The notes beneath the pieces were generated by a model. The model did not search any database. It was not told the origin of the DNA and saw only the letters and a program-made list of their open reading frames with translations. Positions 1-5,457 of a stretch of 8,781 nt of DNA are shown here, one piece after another (the first letter of the stretch is position 1; each line of letters starts with the position of its first letter). The DNA is from Nanobdellati archaeon. GTDB taxonomy: Archaea; Nanobdellota; Nanobdellia; UBA10117. The stretch is taken from the NCBI GenBank assembly GCA_018304365.1, contig JAGVWH010000013.1:1-8781 (forward strand), read 5' to 3'. Made by a program: the position numbers and the translations under genes.

Positions 1-1
1 G

Positions 2-631
2 AATAAAGAACTGCGGATAACAGATATTTATAACCAATATGACGAGGCTTATCAGTTTTTAAGCCAAATTCCAAATGACAAACAAATAATTATAATACCT
101 GGAAATCACGATGCATTGAGGCTTGCAGAACCTCAGCCAGCGCTTTACAAAGAGTACGCCGAAAAAATTTATGATCTGCCAAACATAATAGTAACCTCAA
201 ATCCTAGTATAGTTAATTTACATAAGCACGATAACTTTCCCGGTGTTGATGTTATGATTTATCACGGATATAGTTTTGATTATTTTGTTGATACTGTTGA
301 ATCTCTAAGAAAAGCAGGAGGATATGATGTCGCAGATAAAATATGGGAATTTTTACTTAAGCGCCGGCATCTTTCCCCAACGTACGGCGCAAATCCAGTT
401 ATGCCAAATCCAATTGATCCGTTATTAATTAGGCACGTGCCAGATATTGTATGCTCTGGACATATCCACAAGGCGAAAATAGGACAATACAAAGGGGTGG
501 TAGCTGTATCTGGAAGTTGCTGGCAGGACACTACAACATTTCAGACAAGAGTTGGTCATACTCCTACGCCAGGAGCTGTGCCAATTGTAAATTTAAAAAC
601 TTGGGAAACAAATATGCTGTATTTTAAATAA
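2..631 (+). CDS. dp1: DNA polymerase II (PolD) small subunit DP1, C-terminal part
   Basis: This is the exonuclease subunit of the archaeal replicative polymerase PolD, which partners the large subunit DP2 (not in this window). The frame is open from base 2, so the gene begins upstream and only the last 209 residues are present; a TTG at 116 is internal. The visible sequence is the C-terminal part of the calcineurin-like phosphoesterase domain. It contains GNHD at fragment residues 34-37, followed by the DP1-typical ALRLAEPQP stretch, a YHG with the metal-binding His at about 88, and GHIH at 153-156 leading into a VSGSCWQ block. These are the later metal-binding motifs of the family and all look intact, so an active Mn-dependent 3'-5' exonuclease is expected. 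The N-terminal OB-fold and the first phosphoesterase motifs lie outside the window. It converges on hef with a 43-nt gap. The family call is firm. Confidence 0.95.
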   Translation, partial: NKELRITDIYNQYDEAYQFLSQIPNDKQIIIIPGNHDALRLAEPQPALYKEYAEKIYDLPNIIVTSNPSIVNLHKHDNFPGVDVMIYHGYSFDYFVDTVESLRKAGGYDVADKIWEFLLKRRHLSPTYGANPVMPNPIDPLLIRHVPDIVCSGHIHKAKIGQYKGVVAVSGSCWQDTTTFQTRVGHTPTPGAVPIVNLKTWETNMLYFK

Positions 632-674
632 ATTATGTATTTATCTTGCAATCTTGCGTATAGTGAGTAATTAA

Positions 675-1580
675 TTAGTCTTTATATTCTTCATCAAGCA
701 GCTTACGAATCTGCTCTGCAAGTATTTTACCGATACCATCTACTTCTTTTAACTCTTCTATGCTCGCATTGAGTATGTTCTTTGGCGTTGTGAAATGTTT
801 TAGCAGATTTCTAGCAGCCGTAGGACCTATATTTGGCAGACCTTCGATAAAATATTGCTGCTGCTCTGTAAGTATTTTAGGTTTCTGTCCGGATCTTACA
901 GAAACTAATTTTTTATTATCTATTTGCTCGCGTTTGGCAAGATTTGTAATAATATCTGCCGTTTCTTCCGGATTTCTAGAAAATAATAAAGGCACTTGCC
1001 AGTCTAATATTAATGAGGTCAGCGCGCCAAGAATTGCTTTGCTGTCAACATTTCTAACAGAAAAAAGATTTTCAAAATTCCCTTCAATAATATAGAGCGG
1101 TCTAACGAAATTTTGTTTTAGTTTCTGTGCCTGCTCAAATAATCTTTTATCAACAAGCGAATTAACAAAATCATCTGTAGTTTTCCTTTCAACTCCAACG
1201 TCTTCAGAAATAATAAAATCCCCTGCTTTAAGCTGCCCAACTTTTACATTGATTCCATTTTTGAATAAGCGGTCTATTACAGAGCCATGTTCTCTGCTGT
1301 CGGCAAACACGAGTAAAGAAGAATCATTAGTAACGTATTGATTAAGATTAATTTCCGGCGAAGTTGGTTTTGTATCAGACATATTTTCAATAATACTTTT
1401 CATTTTTTTCTCTTTGCGCTGCGATATGTAGACATATCTTTGATCAGCAGTGTCTTTAGCAACTAATATGATAGTTTTACCGCTTTCCTGGCGTCCAGTT
1501 CTTCCGCGCCGTTGTATATTTTTTATCGCACTCGGCACAGGCGTATAAAATATTATTAAATCAACTTGCGGAATATCCAA
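675..1580 (-). CDS. hef: Hef C-terminal part: end of helicase domain, XPF-type nuclease and tandem HhH
   Basis: This is the downstream half of a broken hef gene. Hef is the archaeal FANCM/XPF-like helicase-nuclease that acts on stalled replication forks. The frame is open from 1595 (EAEEGLDIP, the second half of helicase motif V). Motif VI QRRGRTGR is at residues 23-30 counted from the TTG at 1580. The nuclease domain follows with D94, SRE 95-97, GD 120-121 and the catalytic VERK at 130-133 plus D137. Two helix-hairpin-helix motifs are at about 247-263 (LPNIGP) and 278-295 (VDGIGK). All nuclease and HhH signatures are intact. The TTG at 1580 is only a formal start, because it is the Leu of GLDIP and has no well-spaced ribosome site. 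If this part is made alone, the ATG at 1403 (residue 60, after AGAGAAAAAA) would give a 242-residue nuclease-HhH protein. It is read in a different frame from the upstream half. Confidence 0.9.
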   Translation of the reverse strand: MDIPQVDLIIFYTPVPSAIKNIQRRGRTGRQESGKTIILVAKDTADQRYVYISQRKEKKMKSIIENMSDTKPTSPEINLNQYVTNDSSLLVFADSREHGSVIDRLFKNGINVKVGQLKAGDFIISEDVGVERKTTDDFVNSLVDKRLFEQAQKLKQNFVRPLYIIEGNFENLFSVRNVDSKAILGALTSLILDWQVPLLFSRNPEETADIITNLAKREQIDNKKLVSVRSGQKPKILTEQQQYFIEGLPNIGPTAARNLLKHFTTPKNILNASIEELKEVDGIGKILAEQIRKLLDEEYKD

Positions 1581-2776
1581 ACCTTCTTCCGCTTCTTACC
1601 CTGTCCAATAAAATAATGCGCATCCATTTTTATAGGACTCAAAGTATCGAGTATTTTTGGAATATTAGCTCTATACTCAGTAAAAACTAAAATTTTGGAA
1701 GTGGGTTTAAGATTTATTTGCTCTTCTATAATAGTTTTTAGCAGGTTTAATTTTGGATGTTCTATATTATTTTCCAAAGCATTTAGAGTGAGAATATGAG
1801 CGGCGTTAACATTGAAGTCGCCCACTAGTTCTTTTACGGCTTTTGTTTTTGTAGTTTTACTAATCTCTAATAGATTTTCAAAATACTCATTTAGTGCGGT
1901 CAGACTTTCCGATTCAGCAAGTCCAAGCATATGTTTGAGTTTTATTACAGATGCGCATACTGAAATTCCGCGAGCGACCGCGAAGTTTTTCTTTCTATAC
2001 TGATTTCGTAATGTTAGTTGCAAATGCAGCAATGCTTTTTTCGTTATAATAGCTGATTTATTAGTTAGAAAACCATATCGGTGTAATTTATCAATACGAA
2101 ATTGCAAAGCCCGTTCCAAACGCGATTTAATAGCTATTATTTCATCCGGAAGCTCAACACTTTTGTAATGTATTTCTATTTCTTTGACGTAATCCTTTAC
2201 TTCAGAGTCATCTCTACTTCTGTATTCTATTTTGTCAATGAATAAATTTTTACAAACATCATTTATTTTGTATTCTTCAGAGCCGGGAGAAGCGGTCAAC
2301 GCTAAAATTTTACTATTAGGCGCGGTTTTAGCATAATTTTCAGCAATAAATACATAAGCATAATCTCCAATAGCGCGATGCGCCTCATCAAATACTATTA
2401 GCGAAACATCAGTAAGTTTTATTTGCCCATAAATAATGTCATTTCTTATTGTCTGCGGAGTAGAAAAAATTATTTTAGAATCATTCCATAATATTTTACG
2501 TTCGTTTGGACTAACTTCGCCAGTCAGCAATGCAAGTTTATCTGCCGGTTCAAAAAACTCAGAAAAAGTTTGCATGTGTTGTAATATGAGAGGTTTAGTA
2601 GGTGCAAGAACTAATATTTTAGAATTTTCCTTTAATCTCGCGGCAGACAGCGCTATTGCAATGTGCGTTTTTCCCAACCCTGTTGGCAATACAACAAGTG
2701 TATTTTGATTAATAGCGCTATTAAGAATAGTCTGTTGATATAAACGTAAATCAAGCTTATCTTTGTTAAATTGCAT
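1556..2776 (-). CDS. hef: Hef N-terminal part: SF2 helicase domain, truncated by frame disruption
   Basis: This is the helicase half of Hef, an ATP-dependent DNA translocase for branched structures. It starts at ATG 2776, 25 nt after the stop of the S2P-like gene, and no strong ribosome site is visible. Motifs in order: Q-motif-like LRLYQQ at 10-15; Walker A PTGLGKT 31-37; motif Ia around APTKP 58-62; STPQT 105-109; DEAH 130-133; TAS 161-163; a helical insert at about 200-330 as in Hef/FANCM; and motif IV KILVFTEYRAN near the C-terminus, followed by HYFIGQ. After FIGQ the frame runs into the unrelated tail GKKRKKVWIFRKLI and stops at 1556. A normal Hef continues through about 30 more residues into motif V (ATS..EEGLD) and motif VI, but here those elements resume in another frame. 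As written the product lacks motifs V and VI, so it should be inactive as a helicase. Confidence 0.88.
   Translation of the reverse strand: MQFNKDKLDLRLYQQTILNSAINQNTLVVLPTGLGKTHIAIALSAARLKENSKILVLAPTKPLILQHMQTFSEFFEPADKLALLTGEVSPNERKILWNDSKIIFSTPQTIRNDIIYGQIKLTDVSLIVFDEAHRAIGDYAYVFIAENYAKTAPNSKILALTASPGSEEYKINDVCKNLFIDKIEYRSRDDSEVKDYVKEIEIHYKSVELPDEIIAIKSRLERALQFRIDKLHRYGFLTNKSAIITKKALLHLQLTLRNQYRKKNFAVARGISVCASVIKLKHMLGLAESESLTALNEYFENLLEISKTTKTKAVKELVGDFNVNAAHILTLNALENNIEHPKLNLLKTIIEEQINLKPTSKILVFTEYRANIPKILDTLSPIKMDAHYFIGQGKKRKKVWIFRKLI
1583..1606 (-). other. Disruption junction in hef (deletion plus frame change)
   Basis: On the coding strand the codons for GQ (1606-1601) are followed after only 11 nt by the codons for EEGLD in a different frame (-1 relative to the upstream part). 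Hef proteins as I recall them have about 35 residues between these two points, so roughly 90-110 nt (a number equal to 1 modulo 3) appear to be missing. AAGAAG occurs twice at the junction (coding strand 1597-1592 and 1588-1583, separated by CGG). This suggests deletion between short repeats, or an assembly collapse at a low-complexity site. The missing segment would carry the first half of helicase motif V. Confidence 0.75.
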
Positions 2777-2801
2777 ATAGCTTTTACTTTAATAAGAGAT
2801 T

Positions 2802-3563
2802 TCAAGGTTTTGGTTTGAAGCCCTCAACGTGGTAAAGCCAAGCAAGCCATACTAATAAGCCCGCGAATAAAGCACCAAGTAATACATAAAGAGAATCATA
2901 CAGCAATAAACCAACTCCAGCAGCGCTTACAAATGCAATTGAGAATGCCCATAATGGTCTAGAACCAAAAAATAAATGGTCGCCAATCGTATGCGGCGCC
3001 TCATCGGCTTTAGGCTTTGAGGCCAAAGCAGAAGCATATGGAATAGTATGTGGAAAAAGAGTCAAAAATGGAATCAAACTAGATATTGCAATTGCTACAT
3101 TGATTTTAACTAATATTTCAGCAATTTGACCTAAAAATGGCGTAAGAAGTTGTGCGCCAATCGCTATAAATAAAGATGTTAGAGTTCCAGCAAGAGCTAT
3201 TTTAGCAAATTCACTTGGTCCCGGCGCCAATCTTTTTCCAAGAGTTGTTGAAAATAGTGATTTTAATTTTAATGTCCAAGGTGAAGCATAAATGATAGTC
3301 CCAGAACTTAAGAACATAGTAATCAAAGTAGTTAATGAGCCGGCAGCGAAAACTTGTGTATGTATGTCTGCAAGATAATGATTAGCGATTTTGCCCTGAG
3401 CAAAATTATGCATTGATACAGAAAACGCAACCAACACAAATGTTACGAAGAATGTAGCTAACCAATTGCTCAAAGTAAATGCGCCTTCAAATCTGTACGA
3501 GAACGCAAATGCTAATAATACTACTACTATAATTGTATTTGCAATATGTTGTTTATCCATCAT
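2802..3563 (-). CDS. Site-2-protease-like (M50-like) polytopic membrane protein, probable pseudoprotease
   Basis: A 253-residue membrane protein with about seven hydrophobic segments, near 7-23, 31-50, 71-92, 119-141, 147-170, 203-221 and 223-243. Its layout follows the compact archaeal S2P/M50 family. A motif at the end of the second helix (HNFAQ, 52-56) stands where active enzymes have HExxH. The segment KIALAGTLTSL (121-131) matches the family's K-AGPLTN-type segment. SLIPFLTLFP (162-171) stands where NLxPxPxLDG is expected. The catalytic Glu is Asn, the second His is Gln, the Asn of NxxP is Ser and the Asp of LDG is Phe, so zinc binding and proteolysis are not expected. It may act as a non-catalytic membrane binder or regulator (inference). 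It starts at ATG 3563 (ATGATG; the second ATG is equally possible), 33 nt after the TraB gene and probably cotranscribed with it and hef. Confidence 0.65.
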   Translation of the reverse strand: MMDKQHIANTIIVVVLLAFAFSYRFEGAFTLSNWLATFFVTFVLVAFSVSMHNFAQGKIANHYLADIHTQVFAAGSLTTLITMFLSSGTIIYASPWTLKLKSLFSTTLGKRLAPGPSEFAKIALAGTLTSLFIAIGAQLLTPFLGQIAEILVKINVAIAISSLIPFLTLFPHTIPYASALASKPKADEAPHTIGDHLFFGSRPLWAFSIAFVSAAGVGLLLYDSLYVLLGALFAGLLVWLAWLYHVEGFKPKP

Positions 3564-3596
3564 ATGTTAGCAGCCTATTTAATTCTGCAAATCATA

Positions 3597-4226
3597 TTAT
3601 AAATGTGTTTCGAGCAAAGTTTTTAGTCCGGTAAGATGTCCTGCACCAACTATAACTAATATTTTAGCTTCTGGAAATTGTTGCTGCAAAATTATTAATT
3701 TGTGAGCCATATATTCATCGCGTTCTTTTACTAATACGCGATAAATGCCAGGAAACTTTTGCTGCAATTCTTTTAGTAATTTATTTACGGCATTCGCCGT
3801 TGGGATTTCATTTAAGCTAATCTTTTCCCTAACAAATAACATAGATATAATTAAGAAACAAACAAATTTTAATTTCTCTAAGACACTTATATTTTTGGAA
3901 AATCTCTGTAACGTTATTTGTATTGGTCGATCGATTAAAACTAGTCTGGCATTTGTTTTATTCGCTAGTTTTATAGCAGATAACATATCTTCTCCGGGCG
4001 CTACACCGAGCTTTTTAGCCAAATAATTTTGCATTAATCCTCCGAAATAAGCAAATAAGTAACCGCCAAAACCTATTTTAGATGCATCTGCCCAGTTAAA
4101 TTTGGATTTTGTGCGGTTAGTTAAGGCGTGAAATCTATACCGATCCAGCTCTAAAGCTATAAAATCAAAGGTATTTTTCTCTGAAATGGGTTTTATATGG
4201 CTAGTACCTGTAATTTTGATACTCAT
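3597..4226 (-). CDS. TraB-family (TraB/PrgY/GumN) protein, short form
   Basis: A 209-residue member of the TraB superfamily, named for a plasmid pheromone-shutdown protein and related to Tiki metalloproteases; its archaeal role is not established. Visible family motifs: GTSH at 7-10, ELDRYR at 26-31, a glycine-rich FGGYLFAYFGG stretch at 53-63, APGED 76-80, IDRPIQITLQR 98-108, ERDEYMA 168-174, and GAGHLTG 194-200 near the C-terminus. The residues usually considered for metal binding or catalysis (GTxH His10, Glu26, GAGH His197) are kept. Two things are unusual. The spacing between GTSH and ELD is short, and the protein ends right after GAGHLTG, without the C-terminal membrane helices that many archaeal TraB proteins have. 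Only one hydrophobic stretch is seen, at about 119-132. It starts at ATG 4226, 27 nt from the centre of a TATA element, so the mRNA is probably leaderless. It is the first gene of the block with the S2P-like gene and hef. Confidence 0.85.
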   Translation of the reverse strand: MSIKITGTSHIKPISEKNTFDFIALELDRYRFHALTNRTKSKFNWADASKIGFGGYLFAYFGGLMQNYLAKKLGVAPGEDMLSAIKLANKTNARLVLIDRPIQITLQRFSKNISVLEKLKFVCFLIISMLFVREKISLNEIPTANAVNKLLKELQQKFPGIYRVLVKERDEYMAHKLIILQQQFPEAKILVIVGAGHLTGLKTLLETHL

Positions 4227-4244
4227 AGTCTAGAAAAACGAAAT

Positions 4245-4260
4245 CTTTATATCTATAAAG
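4245..4260. promoter_or_regulatory. Symmetric bidirectional TATA box between the TraB and PRC-barrel genes
   Basis: The sequence is CTTTATA-TC-TATAAAG, a perfect 7-bp inverted repeat with a 2-bp centre, in the 67-nt gap between two divergent genes. It reads as an archaeal box A on both strands. Its centre lies 27 nt from the TraB start (leaderless spacing) and about 41 nt from the PRC-barrel start (a leader of about 15 nt). A symmetric element could also bind a dimeric regulator; nothing here distinguishes the two. Confidence 0.6.
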
Positions 4261-4284
4261 CATTCCCTTGTCCTAATCAAGTAT

Positions 4285-4289
4285 GGTGA
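4285..4289 (+). promoter_or_regulatory. Ribosome binding site of the first PRC-barrel gene
   Basis: GGTGA matches the archaeal anti-Shine-Dalgarno. It lies 4 nt before ATG 4294 and 13 nt before the next in-frame ATG at 4303, so it favours the 4294 start. It is the clearest ribosome site in the window. Confidence 0.6.
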
Positions 4290-4293
4290 TTAA

Positions 4294-4554
4294 ATGTTGC
4301 AAATGAAAAAAGTTTCAGAAACAGCGGGAATTAAAGTCTATAGTGATGACGGCTTGTATTTTGGTGATGTTGAAGAAGCAATTCTCACAAAAAACAGAAT
4401 TGAAAGCTGGAGAATCAGAGCTACACGCGACAGTTTCTTATCAAAGGCTTTAGCGGGTGCTAAAGGTGTAGTTGTTCCGCACCAACTTGTAAAATCAATC
4501 GGCGATATAATGATAGTTTCTAAAGCTGCCGCTCCAAGTTATACCGAGGAATAA
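4294..4554 (+). CDS. Small PRC-barrel domain protein (86 aa)
   Basis: The whole protein is one PRC-barrel, a small beta-barrel fold first known from photosynthetic reaction centre subunit H and RimM. The pattern is KVSETAGIKVYSDDG (6-20), YFGDVEEAIL (22-31), a short strand after the NRIESW turn, then GVVVPHQLVKSIGDIMIVS (58-76), which is the conserved 'valP..V.aiGDi..V' end. There is no signal peptide or membrane segment, so it should be cytoplasmic. Archaeal PRC-barrel proteins of this size include the CdpB proteins, which help build the SepF/FtsZ cell-division machinery; assignment to that group is inference only. It is transcribed divergently from the TraB gene. A second PRC-barrel protein of the same length lies at 7514-7774. 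Confidence 0.82.
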   Translation: MLQMKKVSETAGIKVYSDDGLYFGDVEEAILTKNRIESWRIRATRDSFLSKALAGAKGVVVPHQLVKSIGDIMIVSKAAAPSYTEE

Positions 4555-4570
4555 ATATCTATACTACGCA

Positions 4571-4582
4571 ATATATTTAAAT
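4571..4582 (+). promoter_or_regulatory. Candidate TATA box for the secreted-protein gene
   Basis: ATATATTTAAAT lies about 38 nt before ATG 4614 in the 59-nt gap after the PRC-barrel gene, which would give a leader of about 12 nt. No convincing terminator separates the two genes, so read-through is also possible. Confidence 0.4.
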
Positions 4583-4613
4583 CTCCAATAGGCTATTCTA
4601 ATTCGGTAAATTA

Positions 4614-5369
4614 ATGGCTAAACAGAAGTTCAAACTGACTTTAACAAATGTCGGACTCATCGCACTTATAATTATCATATCTGCATTTATTTTTACATCC
4701 AGTCCGCCTGCATTTACAGGCGCAGCCACAACTACTGTTGACTTAGTTATGCCTTTTGCAATTGATGCCTGGGGTTCTATAGGATGGACCGATTGCTCAA
4801 CACAGATGAATGGCAAAGCCTGGGCAGACCAATATTGTCAAGCTAAAGGTTATGCAAGCGCTCAATCATGCTACCATGAAGCTAAAATGGAAAGATGGAA
4901 GTGGAGCGGCACTGCAGCAGCTCCGCAAAAAGGCGCGACTACTGGAGCCGGTACCGCGTTTACAAAAGCCAAATGTGTAGGCGCAGCCACAAGTTCTACC
5001 ACGACGACACCCGTTACAAAAACCGTTACAAAAACAGCGAATGCGGTTTTCTCTGATAAAATTACAATAGATTTTGGCAAAGAATACAAAAACGTTGTCC
5101 AAGTATATGTTGAAGGTAAGCCCGGCGGAGAATTTTGTAAAGCAAGAATCAGCGTCCAGCCTTATACTAGTTCTGGATTTATTTCAACGTATACATTATA
5201 TACAGGCGCAGTTGACACGCACAAAACTGCTACGAAAACATTTCCTTTTAGTGAACCAGGTATAGCTATTAGGAAAGTAGTTGGCAAACCAATTTCAGCT
5301 GGCGATGCCAATGCAGTTAACTGCGGACTAATTGATTATATGAAAGTAACTCTTACTTATAATGAGTAA
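4614..5369 (+). CDS. Secreted or membrane-anchored protein with two putative extracellular domains, unrecognised
   Basis: 251 residues, family not recognised. The N-terminus is a signal peptide or signal anchor: a basic start (KQKFK), a hydrophobic core at about 13-27 (LIALIIIISAFIF) and a possible cleavage site near FTGAA (34-38). Domain 1 (about 45-123) has four cysteines (61, 75, 86, 121), several tryptophans and the core WTDC...YCQAKGYAS..SCYH. A Thr-rich linker (about 125-141, SSTTTTPVTKTVTKT) looks like a glycosylated or extended spacer. Domain 2 (about 145-251) is rich in alternating strand-like segments, with two cysteines (175 and about 237) and a YMKVTLTYN ending, and is likely a beta-sandwich. 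Six cysteines outside the membrane suggest disulfides within each domain. A surface or adhesion role is inference. It lies between the first PRC-barrel gene and lonB, with its own candidate promoter. Confidence 0.75.
   Translation: MAKQKFKLTLTNVGLIALIIIISAFIFTSSPPAFTGAATTTVDLVMPFAIDAWGSIGWTDCSTQMNGKAWADQYCQAKGYASAQSCYHEAKMERWKWSGTAAAPQKGATTGAGTAFTKAKCVGAATSSTTTTPVTKTVTKTANAVFSDKITIDFGKEYKNVVQVYVEGKPGGEFCKARISVQPYTSSGFISTYTLYTGAVDTHKTATKTFPFSEPGIAIRKVVGKPISAGDANAVNCGLIDYMKVTLTYNE
5011..5034 (+). repeat. 12-bp perfect tandem duplication in the Thr-rich linker
   Basis: CCGTTACAAAAA occurs twice back to back (5011-5022 and 5023-5034) and encodes the duplicated VTKT of the linker in the secreted protein. 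It is in frame, so copy-number change would alter linker length without breaking the protein. Confidence 0.85.
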
Positions 5370-5388
5370 TTTATTTTAACATCGTGAA

Positions 5389-5446
5389 TTAAATATATAC
5401 TCTATCTTTTATTTGCACTAATCAAAGCTTAAAAACATAGCGAGGA
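5389..5446 (+). promoter_or_regulatory. lonB upstream region: two candidate TATA boxes and a GAGG element
   Basis: The 88-nt gap before lonB holds TTAAATATAT (5389-5398) and AGCTTAAAAA (around 5426-5435). The second is centred about 26 nt before ATG 5458, the spacing of a leaderless transcript. The first would give a leader of nearly 40 nt that includes GAGGA (5442-5446), a ribosome-site-like element 11 nt from the start. Two alternative transcripts are possible; the sequence alone does not decide. Confidence 0.4.
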
Positions 5447-5457
5447 TGTTTTAATTT

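Noticed and set aside
280..531. Open frame on the minus strand inside the DP1 gene
   Set aside because: It lies wholly within a well-conserved DP1 coding region and its translation shows no recognisable motif; it is a shadow of the plus-strand codons.
632..674. Terminator hairpin between convergent DP1 and hef
   Set aside because: There is only a short CTTGCAATCTTGCG direct repetition, with no stem-loop and no long T run on either strand.
1583..1606. Programmed ribosomal frameshifting as the explanation for the hef frame change
   Set aside because: The junction has no typical slippery heptamer, and shifting frame would still leave about 30 family residues and half of motif V missing.
2436..2708. 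Plus-strand open frame of 90 residues opposite the Hef helicase motifs
   Set aside because: It is antisense to conserved Walker A and downstream helicase sequence, and has no start signal or family pattern.
4866..5102. Cysteine- and arginine-rich minus-strand frame opposite the secreted protein
   Set aside because: Its odd composition follows from the Thr/Ala/Lys-rich codons on the other strand; two overlapping minus frames here are both shadows.
5370..5457. Riboswitch or structured RNA leader before lonB
   Set aside because: The 88-nt gap is AT-rich, without convincing stem-loops; TATA-like elements explain its content.
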